DNA of 64,000 nucleotides, taken from assembly GCA_003164095.1 (NCBI GenBank), contig PLRX01000128.1:56875-120874 (forward strand). The letters are read 5' to 3'. The notes beneath the pieces are model-generated. The model was not told the DNA's origin. It worked only from the letters and a program-made list of their open reading frames with translations, and searched no databases. The position numbers were made by a program, and so were the translations under genes. This stretch comes from Acidimicrobiaceae bacterium. GTDB lineage: Bacteria > Actinomycetota > Acidimicrobiia > Acidimicrobiales > RAAP-2. Shown here piece after piece: positions 58,001 to 64,000 of the stretch; position 1 is the stretch's first letter; each line of letters opens with the position of its first letter.

Positions 58001-59472
58001 ACGCCAACGCCCAGTCGGTGGTCACCTGGACGGCACCGGCCAGCAACGGCGGCTCGTCCATCACCGGCTACACCGTGACCTCGAGCGGCGGCCAGACCTG
58101 CTCCTCGACATCGACGGCCCCGGCCACACCGGCCACGACCTGCACCGTGACGGGCCTCACCAACGGCACCGCCTACACCTTCACGGTGACGGCCACCAAC
58201 GCCGCAGGCACGAGCTCGGCGTCGGCCGCCTCAGGCACGGCCACACCGGCCACCACGCCGGGCGCCCCGACCGGGGTGGCGGCGACGTCGTTCGCCAACG
58301 CCCAGTCGGTGGTCACCTGGACGGCACCGTCCACCGGCGGTGCGGTGATCACCGGCTACACCGTGACCTCGAGCGGCGGCCAGACCTGCACCTCGACGTC
58401 GACGGCCCCGGCCACACCGGCCACGACCTGCACCGTGACGGGTCTCACCAACGGCACCGCCTACACCTTCACGGTGACGGCCACCAACGTGGTCGGCACC
58501 GGCTCGGCGTCGGCCGCCTCGGCATCGGCCACACCGGCAACCGTTCCCGGAGCACCGACCACACCGACCGCAGCGGCCGCCGACCAATCGGCCGTCGTCT
58601 CCTGGACGGCACCCGCCTCGAACGGCGGCGCTGCCATCAGCACCTACACGGTCACGTCGACCCCGGGCAGCTTCACCTGCTCGTCCGCTACGTCCCCGTG
58701 CACGGTCACCGGCCTGACGGCAAACACGTCGTACACGTTCACGGTGAAGGCGACCAACGCCGCCGGCACCGGCGCTGCTTCGGTTGCGACCACTGGGGTC
58801 ACCCCGACGCCGACGCCGACGCTGGTCGAGCAGGTCTCCACGGCCGGCACCTCGAGCGGGACGGGCAACACGCTGACGACCGCCGCACTGGGCAGCAACA
58901 CCACGGTGGGCGACGTCATGATCGCCACTATCGGTACCGACTACACGGGCTCTGCAACAGTCACCGGACTCTCTGGGGGCGGCGTCTCCACCTGGACCAA
59001 GGTCTACGCCAAGACGGGCACCGGCGGAGGCACCGGCGACATCGAGGTCTGGTATGGCTACGTCACCTCCGCTGCGACAACCGGGGTCAAGGCCACCACC
59101 AGCTCGTCGAGCTTGGTCATCCGGCTCCTCAACGCTTCGGAATGGTCGGGTCTGGCTGCTTCGAGTCCAGTGGACACCAGCGCTACCGGCACCGGCTCGT
59201 CCCTGAGCTTCACGGCCGGCCCGATCACCACCACGCAGGCCGGCGACCTGGTGATCAGCGACGCATGGACGGCCAACACGTCGGGCACGTCGGTGCAGAA
59301 CTCGACCACCTCCGGCTACACGGCCCTCAGCCAGACGGCGATCACCACCAAGTACCAGGGCTGGGCCGCCTACCAGGTCGTTGGTGCCACCGGTGGGTAC
59401 TCGGCCGGATGGACCGAGGCTGGCTCGACTGCCGCCAACTACGCCACCGGTATCGTGGCCTTCAAGGCCTGA
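52093..59472 (+). CDS. Giant surface protein with pilin-like anchor and 15 fibronectin type III domains
   Basis: 2459 residues. A short basic leader and one membrane helix (about 35-58, SDLGQTAIVAVLALVLIIGV) recall PilX/GspK-like minor pilins, though no clear G|xTLxE site is present. Residues 65-450 form an uncharacterised Asn/Tyr/Cys-rich region and 445-560 an Ig-like segment. Residues 575-815 (VNGNLSGQLTIGTANDVIV, SYLVPTTPSWVLTS) are of the type found in large pilus-associated proteins. Fifteen FN3 domains of about 95 residues follow (about 821-2240). The last 215 residues form a separate Gly/Thr-rich domain that ends GIVAFKA. It is probably exported and exposed as an adhesin or polymer-binding stalk. 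Confidence 0.85.
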   Translation: MMTAMSVLRKYSRKATVTRAMQRRGVGYSDLGQTAIVAVLALVLIIGVIGGTLVLTVVQSTPLQQTASLADYSNQAVTAGENAYVTAVNANPGLAYCSTQTVGTGKCLGINYGEWTPITGTASTDTGAEYYTYGNPQPTFDPTTHELTNLAVEVVGAAKDPQSSTGYIFAHKVLNLAPKNGFLSHVWWSNYESYSPNGDYSTCGYNWSSGINYDIDGSNASCSSQVYFGPNDYLFGPTFTNDSVFVSGDGTQAGSPSFGNPNVTPQVASSVETADPNCQFVDDNNRGTQSTDGMNSNGTAAGYSTCANASKEVYLFDQANSTYGNPVEAPPSTDSQLGTIASYNGCLYSGPTQITLSTDTSGVGQMTVVSPDTPESVVNGNTLDTNNILTNTNNCPNNGTAPLPLNGVVFVQNATAGQAVTGANPFDDYVTNSATNLTSSPAAPTPSNSVTLTATVTSAVQQISSGATVAFSQTTSTTSYYHTTTSSAVIPACSAVSNWSAPVAVGSNWQSTATCTTTEASNGTGAFSAAYSGGTYVSASQGNLGQTNSYSSTVSYAANSQTTAGGCTACYYGETGTPDSEGDAFVNGNLSGQLTIGTANDVIVDGNITYEDCSGQWVTGQSGSSAQSEGLCPYVPGGTNDSLGLIANEYVEVNHPVTSGNYGSVLPACAGTPGALCDPSAGTGNVSTGTGGITIDAAILALTQSFVVNNYGTGGDEGPLYVYGSIQQFARGPVGTFSGNTTASGYVKHYTWDPLLDFLAPPSYLVPTTPSWVLTSVTADSSAVPTTFCPTLLPVYGSTQSISQYCATNPGALPGYPSVTAPAPPTSVTATAGIGGFATVSWVDPANHGSPIIRYNVSPMPSCGTCTGTTVTGATATSASIGGLTPGVSYVFTVTATNGSGTSDPSLPSPSTATPAVPYAPTQVTAAGNANDTVTVGWTDPASPGYPITKYTVTPSPACGSCTGLVVTSATATSTTISGLSVGGTYTFTVTATNAVGTGPLSLPSNSVVVPTTPGAPTGVTATSFANGQSVVSWTPPGSNGGLPITGYRVTSSSGMTCTTTGNTSCTVTGLTNGMSYTFTVTATNAIGTGPASAASAPATPAALPGTPTIGSATASNGSAMVTFSAPAANGGAPVTSYTVTATDTTTTANGGQTSTGSASPITVTGLTNGDSYTFKVAATNGAGTGPSSASSNSVTPIGPPVAPTNVAATSNANTQSVVTWAASASTGGSTITHYTVTSNGGQTCTTANGTTTTCTVTGLTNGTSYTFTVTATNAVGTSAASAPSAPAIPATAPGPPTGVTAVGGYTQGTVSWTAPASNGGAAITGYTVMSSPGAKTCTTSTTSCIVTGLTDLTSYTFTVVAINSAGTSASSVASNAVVPTTTVPNPPTNVTATSYANTQSVVSWTAPAYTGGATINQYIVTSSPGAKTCTTAATSCTVTGLTNGVAYTFTVTAAHTTTAPTGPSAPSVASASATPSTVPQAPTIGSASYTAGIAYGANPQVAVTWTDPANSGGSAITGYTVTSSPAGGTCTVAGATATACTITSGLTAGTAYTFSVVATNGSGTSAASAASAAIVPATVPGTPTAVTATSNVSGQSVVSWTAPASNGGLAITGYTVTSSVGQTCTTTGATTCTVTGLTNGTAYTFTVTATSPAGTGAASAASNPATPGGPPQPPTGVTATTGQNVSSTVSWTAPTDNGGSVITGYTVTASPGTRTCTTTGATSCTVTGLTNGTTYTFTVTATNAVGTSAASAPSNAITPASTPGAPTDVTATNVPGTPFTSTPQVMVSWTAPVVTGGSAITSYTVTSSGGHPCTTGNGNTTTCTFLGLTAGTNYTFTVMATNVVGTGPASAPVSATASTVPGAPTGVTATSFANAQSVVTWTAPASNGGSSITGYTVTSSGGQTCTSTSTAPATPATTCTVTGLTNGTAYTFTVTATNVNGTGPASAASASATPATTPGAPTGVAGTSNANAQSVVTWTAPASNGGSSITGYTVTSSGGQTCSSTSTAPATPATTCTVTGLTNGTAYTFTVTATNAAGTSSASAASGTATPATTPGAPTGVAATSFANAQSVVTWTAPSTGGAVITGYTVTSSGGQTCTSTSTAPATPATTCTVTGLTNGTAYTFTVTATNVVGTGSASAASASATPATVPGAPTTPTAAAADQSAVVSWTAPASNGGAAISTYTVTSTPGSFTCSSATSPCTVTGLTANTSYTFTVKATNAAGTGAASVATTGVTPTPTPTLVEQVSTAGTSSGTGNTLTTAALGSNTTVGDVMIATIGTDYTGSATVTGLSGGGVSTWTKVYAKTGTGGGTGDIEVWYGYVTSAATTGVKATTSSSSLVIRLLNASEWSGLAASSPVDTSATGTGSSLSFTAGPITTTQAGDLVISDAWTANTSGTSVQNSTTSGYTALSQTAITTKYQGWAAYQVVGATGGYSAGWTEAGSTAANYATGIVAFKA
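57670..58539 (+). repeat. Three near-identical FN3-coding DNA repeats
   Basis: FN3 domains 12-14 are coded by units of 291, 291 and 288 bp (57670-57960, 57961-58251, 58252-58539) that are nearly identical over long stretches, including the segment for STSTAPATPATTCTVTGLTN. Earlier FN3 units differ much more at DNA level, so these three arose by recent duplication or gene conversion. Confidence 0.88.
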
Positions 59473-59517
59473 CCCTCTGGCTCCGCAACGCCCCTCACAG
59501 CACCCCCTCGCCGCAGT

Positions 59518-59545
59518 GGTCCGGCCGGTTACGACCGGCCGGACC
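59518..59545 (+). terminator. Terminator-like hairpin after the pseudopilin operon
   Basis: A perfect 12-bp inverted repeat (GGTCCGGCCGGT / ACCGGCCGGACC) with a TACG tetraloop begins 46 nt after the stop of the giant FN3 gene. There is no T-run after it, as is common for actinobacterial terminators. Confidence 0.7.
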
Positions 59546-59573
59546 CTCGGTCGGGGACCCCGCAACGGACCGC

Positions 59574-59579
59574 TAGCCT
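59574..59579 (+). promoter_or_regulatory. -10 box of typA
   Basis: TAGCCT lies 9 nt before the ATG at 59589, predicting a leader of only 2-3 nt. Confidence 0.45.
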
Positions 59580-59588
59580 TGTACGACC

Positions 59589-61424
59589 ATGCCTACCCAG
59601 ACCCGTGACGACATCCGCAACGTGGCCATCGTGGCCCACGTCGACCACGGGAAGACCACCCTGGTGGACGCCATGCTGTGGCAGTCGGGGGCGTTCCGGG
59701 ACAATCAGGCCGTCAACGAGCGGGTCATGGACTCCGGTGACCTGGAGCGCGAAAAGGGCATCACCATCCTCGCCAAGAACACCGCCGTGCTCCACGGCGG
59801 GGTCAAGATCAACATCATCGACACCCCCGGCCACGCCGACTTCGGTGGCGAGGTCGAGCGTGGCCTGACCATGGTCGACGGCGTGCTCCTCCTGGTCGAT
59901 GCCTCGGAGGGTCCCCTCCCCCAGACCCGGTTCGTGCTCCGCAAGGCCCTCCAGGCCCGCCTGCCGGTCGTCCTGGTGGTCAACAAGGTAGACCGTCCCG
60001 ACGCCCGCATCGCCGAGGTCGTGCACGAGGTCGAGGAGCTGTTCCTGGACCTCGACGCCGACGAGGACCAGATCGACTTCCCGATCCTGTACGCCTGCGC
60101 CCGGGCCGGCTGGGCAGCGACCGAGCAGGGCGTCGAGGGCACCGATCTCGAGCCCCTGTTCCAGGCCATCCTGGACCGCATCCCGGCCCCCCACTACGAG
60201 GAGGGCGCACCGCTCCAGGCCATCGTGTCCAATCTCGACGCCTCCCCGTACCTGGGCCGACTGGCCGTGTGCCGCGTCCACAACGGGACGCTGAAGAAGG
60301 GCGCCACGGTGGCGTGGTGCAAGCTCGACGGCACCATCGAGCGGACCAAGATCACCGACCTGTTCATCACGGACGCCCTCGACCGCGTCGAGTGCGAGGA
60401 GGCGGGTCCGGGCGAGATCGCGGCCGTGGCCGGCATGGCCGAGATCACCATCGGCGAGACGCTCGCCGATGCCGAGGACCCGCGCCCGCTGCCCGTGATC
60501 ACGGTGGACGAGCCAAGCCTGGCCATGACGATCGGCATCAACACGTCGCCCCTGGCCGGTGCCGACGGCAACAAGCTCACCGCCCGCCAGGTCTTCGGCC
60601 GGCTCGAGTCCGAGCTGATCGGCAACGTGTCGCTCCGGGTCAACCCCACCGAGCGCCCGGACACGTGGGAGGTCCAGGGTCGAGGTGAGCTCCAGCTGGC
60701 CGTGCTGGTCGAGACCATGCGGCGCGAGGGTTTCGAGCTGACCGTGGGCAAGCCCCAGGTCGTCACCCGCGAGATCGACGGCAAGCTGCACGAGCCGATG
60801 GAGCGGGTCGCCATCGACGTGCCCGACGACTACCTGGGTGTGGTCACCCAGCTGATGGCGCTCCGCAAGGGGACCCTCGTCGAGATGGTGAACCACGGCA
60901 CCGGGTGGGTCCGGATGGACTACCGGATCCCGGCCCGTGGCCTGGTCGGCTTCCGCACCGAGTTCATGACCGAGACCCGCGGCACAGGCATGCTCCACCA
61001 TGTGTTCGACGGCTGGGAGCCGTGGCACGGCGAGCTGAAGACGAAGCGCAACGGCTCGATGGTGGCCGACCGGCGCGGCATGACCACCGGCTACAGCCTG
61101 ATGAGCCTCCAGGAGCGCGGCATGCTCCTCGTCGGCCCGGTCACCGAGGTCTACGAGGGCATGGTCATGGGAGAGAACGCCCGCGACGAAGAGATGGACG
61201 TCAATCCCACCAAGGAGAAGAAGCAGACCAACATCCGGTCCGCCTCCGCCGACGAGGCGATCCGCCTGACGCCGCCGCTGCTGCTCTCGCTCGAGCAGGC
61301 CCTCGAGTTCATCGCCGACGACGAGTGCGTGGAGGTGACCCCGAAGGCGGTCCGCCTCCGTAAGGTCATCCTCGACCAGACGACCCGCGGTCGTCTGCGC
61401 AGCCGGGCTCGCAAATCGAACTGA
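59589..61424 (+). CDS. typA: Translational GTPase TypA/BipA
   Basis: 611 residues, usual length. G1 AHVDHGKTTLVD, G2 LEREKGITI, G3 DTPGHADFGGE, G4 NKVDRPD, then domain II, EF-G-like domains III and V (VNPTERPDTWEVQGRGELQL, PDDYLGVVTQLMALRKG) and the BipA-specific C-terminal domain ending in basic residues. It is a ribosome-associated GTPase active in 50S assembly and stress or cold growth. It follows the terminator of the pseudopilin operon and has its own -10 box. Confidence 0.97.
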   Translation: MPTQTRDDIRNVAIVAHVDHGKTTLVDAMLWQSGAFRDNQAVNERVMDSGDLEREKGITILAKNTAVLHGGVKINIIDTPGHADFGGEVERGLTMVDGVLLLVDASEGPLPQTRFVLRKALQARLPVVLVVNKVDRPDARIAEVVHEVEELFLDLDADEDQIDFPILYACARAGWAATEQGVEGTDLEPLFQAILDRIPAPHYEEGAPLQAIVSNLDASPYLGRLAVCRVHNGTLKKGATVAWCKLDGTIERTKITDLFITDALDRVECEEAGPGEIAAVAGMAEITIGETLADAEDPRPLPVITVDEPSLAMTIGINTSPLAGADGNKLTARQVFGRLESELIGNVSLRVNPTERPDTWEVQGRGELQLAVLVETMRREGFELTVGKPQVVTREIDGKLHEPMERVAIDVPDDYLGVVTQLMALRKGTLVEMVNHGTGWVRMDYRIPARGLVGFRTEFMTETRGTGMLHHVFDGWEPWHGELKTKRNGSMVADRRGMTTGYSLMSLQERGMLLVGPVTEVYEGMVMGENARDEEMDVNPTKEKKQTNIRSASADEAIRLTPPLLLSLEQALEFIADDECVEVTPKAVRLRKVILDQTTRGRLRSRARKSN

Positions 61425-61491
61425 GGTCCCTCCAGGACCCCGCAGCACCGTCCTGAGGGCTCCGGACGTCCCCTACCGGGGAAACTTTTCC

Positions 61492-61521
61492 GTCCCGGTG
61501 TTCCCGGCGTCACACCGGGAC
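61492..61521. terminator. Hairpin between typA and tRNA-Gln
   Basis: A perfect 10-bp inverted repeat (GTCCCGGTGT / ACACCGGGAC) with a 10-nt loop sits between the 3' ends of the convergent typA and tRNA-Gln genes, so it could end both transcripts. Confidence 0.6.
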
Positions 61522-61526
61522 GAGGG

Positions 61527-61599
61527 CTCCGAGGGGAGGGCTCGAACCTCCAACATCCGGCTCCAAAGGCCGGCGTTCTGCCAATTGAACTACCTCGGA
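61527..61599 (-). tRNA. tRNA-Gln(UUG)
   Basis: Read on the minus strand: acceptor TCCGAGG/CCTCGGA, D-stem GTTC/GAAC, anticodon stem CCGGC/GCCGG with loop CTTTGGA (anticodon UUG), variable loop ATGTT, T-stem GGAGG/CCTCC, discriminator G. All stems pair perfectly and the total is 73 nt. CCA is not encoded. A TAGCCT box at 61655-61660 on the minus strand may be its promoter. Confidence 0.95.
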
Positions 61600-61738
61600 C
61601 CGGACCGGTGCGGGTGACCGGCAGCGTGTTCGCTCCCCCGCCGGCGTCCCGCCCAGGCTAGTACCGGTGCCGATGGGCTCCCGGCCCTCATCGGGACCGG
61701 CCGGAGGCACCTGCCACGAGTCCCCGGCACGGCCCCGG

Positions 61739-61744
61739 TAGGCT
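61739..61744 (+). promoter_or_regulatory. -10 box of two-component system
   Basis: TAGGCT lies 9 nt before the ATG at 61754. Confidence 0.45.
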
Positions 61745-61753
61745 GCCGACCCG

Positions 61754-62425
61754 ATGCGCATCCTGGTAGTCGACGACGATCCTGCGGTCAGCGGGGCCCT
61801 GCAGCGGGCGCTCCGCCTGGACGGCTACGAGGTCACCCTGGCGGGCGACGGGCCCCAGGCCCTCGAGGAGTTGGCCATCCGTCCGCCGGATGCCGTCATC
61901 CTCGACATCGGCCTGCCCACCATCGACGGTCTCGACGTCTGCCGGCGCATGCGGGCCGCCAGTGACGACACCCCCGTCCTGATGCTGACCGCGCGCGATG
62001 CCATCGAGGACCGCGTCCAGGGCCTCGACGCCGGCGCCGACGACTACGTGGTCAAGCCCTTCGCCCTGGCCGAGCTGCTGGCCCGCCTCCGCGCCCTGCT
62101 GCGGCGGCGCCCCGAGGACCCGGGCGAGACGCTGACCTTCATGGATCTGAGCCTCGACCCGGTCACGCGCGAAGCGCGCCGTGGCGACCGGTCGTTCACG
62201 GTCACCCGGATCGAGTTCGACCTGCTGGAGCTGCTGCTGCGGCACCCGCGCCAGGTCCTCACCCGCGAGCTGATCCTCGACCGGGTGTGGGGCTACACCT
62301 TCGACTCCGGCACCAACTCGCTGGCCGTCTACGTCGGCTACCTGCGTCGCAAGACGGAGGAGAACGGCGAGCCCCGCCTCATCCACACGGCACGGGGGGT
62401 CGGCTATGTCCTCCGTGAGCCCTGA
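61754..62425 (+). CDS. OmpR-family response regulator (MprA-like)
   Basis: 223 residues. The receiver domain has the acidic pair in [15 protein letters not shown], the phosphorylated Asp in [17 protein letters not shown] near residue 51, Thr in LMLTARD and Lys in YVVKPF. The C-terminal winged helix (about 125-220) carries [21 protein letters not shown] and the wing GVGYVLR. It binds DNA as a phosphorylated dimer. The kinase gene follows after 21 nt. The pair resembles MprAB, which in mycobacteria responds to envelope stress; the signal here is unknown. Confidence 0.93.
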   Translation: MRILVVDDDPAVSGALQRALRLDGYEVTLAGDGPQALEELAIRPPDAVILDIGLPTIDGLDVCRRMRAASDDTPVLMLTARDAIEDRVQGLDAGADDYVVKPFALAELLARLRALLRRRPEDPGETLTFMDLSLDPVTREARRGDRSFTVTRIEFDLLELLLRHPRQVLTRELILDRVWGYTFDSGTNSLAVYVGYLRRKTEENGEPRLIHTARGVGYVLREP

Positions 62426-62446
62426 CCTGACGGACGGCGCACGAAG

Positions 62447-63859
62447 GTGACGTTCCGCACCCGCCTCGTGCTGGTCGCGACCGGTGCGGTGCTGGTCGTG
62501 GTGCTGCTCGGCTCGGTAGCCACGTACGCCGTGGCCTACAACTCACTGGTCGGCTCCCTCGACACCACGCTCGAACAGAACGCCCGCAGCCTGATCGCCG
62601 GCAACGCCGAGGGTGTGGTGCCCAAGATCGAGAACACCTGCGGCCGTGCCGCCGGCTACTGCTCACAGGTGGTCTGGGCCGATGGCCACGTGAACCCCGG
62701 CGACCCGCAAGCCCTGGCCATCACCCCGGTGACGGCCGCCCTGGCCGGGAGCCTCGGCAACGGCACCCCGCAGCTGTTCACGACCCACGTCGACGGCATC
62801 TCTGTCCGCGAGATCGTCTATCCGCTGGGCAGCAACTACCGGTACAACAACGTCACGTCGCCGGGAGCCCTCGTCATGCCCTATGGGGGAGCGCTGCAGC
62901 TCACGCTCCCCCTGGCCGGCGTCCACGAGGGGCTCCACCACCTGGCCGTCGCCCTGTGGCTGATCATCCTCATCGGGGTGGGCTTCGCCGTCCTCCTCGG
63001 CCTCGGGGTCGGCCGGGCCGTCCTGCGCCCGCTGGACGAGCTGACCCACTCCGTCGAGGACCTGGCGCGCACGACCGACGTGTCCCAGCAGCTCGACCCC
63101 GGCGGTCCCGACGAGCTCGGCCGGCTGCGTCGTGCCTTCAACCGGCTACTGGCGGCCCTCGACGCATCCCGCGAGAGCCAGCGCCAGCTGGTCCTCGACG
63201 CCTCCCACGAGCTGCGCACCCCGCTCACCAGCCTGCGCACCAACATGGAGGTGGCGCGCCAGATGGAGAAGCTCGCCCCCGAGGACCGCGACGTCCTCAT
63301 CAACGACGTCCTCACCCAGCTCGACGAGCTGACGTCGTTGGTGGCCGACATGGCGGAGCTGGCCCGTGGCGACCTGCCCCAGGTCACCAAGGGCCCGTTG
63401 CGCTTCGACGAGCTGGTGCTCGGGGCCGTCGAGGCCGCCACCACCCACGGCCGCAGCCGCGGGGTGACGTTCGCCACCTCGATGTCCCCCAGCTGGATCT
63501 CCGGCTCGACGCACCGCATCGAGCGGGCGGTCAACAACCTGCTCGACAACGCCGTCAAGTACAGCCCCGACGGAAGTGTCGTCGAGGTGGCTTGTGGCGA
63601 CGGCGTCCTGGTCGTCCGGGACCACGGCCCGGGTGTGGCCGATGCCGACATCGACCACATCTTCGACCGCTTCTACCGTGCCCCCGAGGCCCGCAGCCGG
63701 CCCGGATCGGGCCTGGGCCTCGCCATCGTGGCCCAGGTGGCCCTGGACGAGGGTGGGCGGGTCAGCGTGTACCACGCCCCGGGTGGCGGCGCCCTCTTCC
63801 AACTGGCCTTCCCCACGGTCACCGCGCCGCACCCCTCCGGGTCCGCCGGCCCCGACTGA
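62447..63859 (+). CDS. Sensor histidine kinase (MprB-like)
   Basis: 470 residues. Helix 1 (about 7-30), an extracytoplasmic sensor of about 130 residues with two Cys, helix 2 (about 165-188), HAMP (RPLDELTHSVEDLARTTD), the H-box DASHELRTPLTSLRTNMEV with the phosphorylated His, N-box RAVNNLLDNAVKYSP, G1 DHGPGVADADID, F-box FDRFYRAPEARS and G2 GSGLGLAIV. It autophosphorylates and passes the phosphate to the regulator gene directly upstream. The GTG start follows an AAGG-type RBS. Confidence 0.95.
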   Translation: MTFRTRLVLVATGAVLVVVLLGSVATYAVAYNSLVGSLDTTLEQNARSLIAGNAEGVVPKIENTCGRAAGYCSQVVWADGHVNPGDPQALAITPVTAALAGSLGNGTPQLFTTHVDGISVREIVYPLGSNYRYNNVTSPGALVMPYGGALQLTLPLAGVHEGLHHLAVALWLIILIGVGFAVLLGLGVGRAVLRPLDELTHSVEDLARTTDVSQQLDPGGPDELGRLRRAFNRLLAALDASRESQRQLVLDASHELRTPLTSLRTNMEVARQMEKLAPEDRDVLINDVLTQLDELTSLVADMAELARGDLPQVTKGPLRFDELVLGAVEAATTHGRSRGVTFATSMSPSWISGSTHRIERAVNNLLDNAVKYSPDGSVVEVACGDGVLVVRDHGPGVADADIDHIFDRFYRAPEARSRPGSGLGLAIVAQVALDEGGRVSVYHAPGGGALFQLAFPTVTAPHPSGSAGPD

Positions 63860-63916
63860 GCCGGCCGCCCGGGCCGGTGCGATCCAGGCCCTTTGGCGTC
63901 AAATGCCCAGGTCGAC

Positions 63917-63922
63917 TAGGGT
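63917..63922 (+). promoter_or_regulatory. -10 box of small basic protein gene
   Basis: TAGGGT lies 10 nt before the ATG at 63933, predicting a leader of about 3 nt. Confidence 0.4.
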
Positions 63923-63932
63923 TCCACCCGAC

Positions 63933-64000
63933 ATGGGATCTCTGATCAAGAAGCGCCGCAAGCGCATGCGCAAGAAGAAGCACAAGAAGATGCTGAAGCG
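63933..64000 (+). CDS. AURKAIP1/COX24-type small basic ribosomal protein, partial
   Basis: The first 22 codons are present before the window ends. They begin MGSLIKKRRKRMRKKKHKKM, the signature of the roughly 30-35-residue AURKAIP1/COX24 proteins of actinobacteria, which are bound to the small ribosomal subunit (bTHX/mS38-like). About ten more codons should lie to the right of the window. Confidence 0.9.
   Translation, partial: MGSLIKKRRKRMRKKKHKKMLK

Noticed and set aside
56400-59576. A 1058-codon open frame in another phase of the FN3 gene
   Set aside because: It is a His/Arg/Asp-rich shadow produced by the repeated FN3 codons; the FN3 frame has recognisable domains throughout.

Overview
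The window is 64 kb of very GC-rich chromosomal DNA from an actinobacterium, most likely a member of the class Acidimicrobiia or a close relative. The placement is an inference. It rests on actinobacterial gene order (eno-ftsB-DUF501-ppx; glmU-prs-rplY-pth-mfd), abundant GTG starts, a MprAB-like two-component system, a secreted protein built from GYWL...DGGVF...GDA repeats, and many promoters whose TAnnnT -10 box lies only 6-10 nt before the start codon (leaderless or nearly leaderless mRNAs). I see no phage, insertion sequence or CRISPR array.

Layout. 1-9.1 kb is mixed accessory metabolism: a small membrane protein, a class II aldolase/amidohydrolase pair, a decayed SulP transporter remnant, a large membrane protein, a cytochrome P450, an unusual tRNA-Leu(UAA) and a carboxylesterase. 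9.3-17.7 kb is envelope-related: a secreted NlpC/P60 peptidase, a GT2 glycosyltransferase, a PlsC-type acyltransferase with an SDR-like partner, a membrane-anchored GH43-like protein with a coiled-coil partner, the GYWL-repeat protein and a GNAT acetyltransferase. 17.7-27.2 kb is a surface-glycan island: a 1102-aa protein with three GT-B domains, two methyltransferases and two polytopic membrane proteins.

27.3-41.0 kb is a reverse-strand housekeeping block (ppx, DUF501, ftsB, eno, mazG fusion, SurA-like lipoprotein, mfd, pth, rplY, prs and a GlmU lacking its acetyltransferase active site). 41.1-47.9 kb is a forward catabolic operon: acyl-CoA carboxylase beta and alpha subunits, an AtuA-like DUF1446 protein and an acyl-CoA dehydrogenase. 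48.3-59.5 kb holds the most striking locus, a three-gene operon of pseudopilin-like proteins. Two have class III prepilin-type N-termini, one of them carrying a large Cys-paired repeat domain. The third is a 2459-aa protein with 15 fibronectin type III domains behind one N-terminal membrane helix. No pilus assembly ATPase or prepilin peptidase lies in the window. 59.6-64 kb carries typA, tRNA-Gln, a two-component system and the start of a very basic small ribosomal-type protein.

Many neighbouring genes overlap by GTGA or ATGA, so translational coupling is common here.
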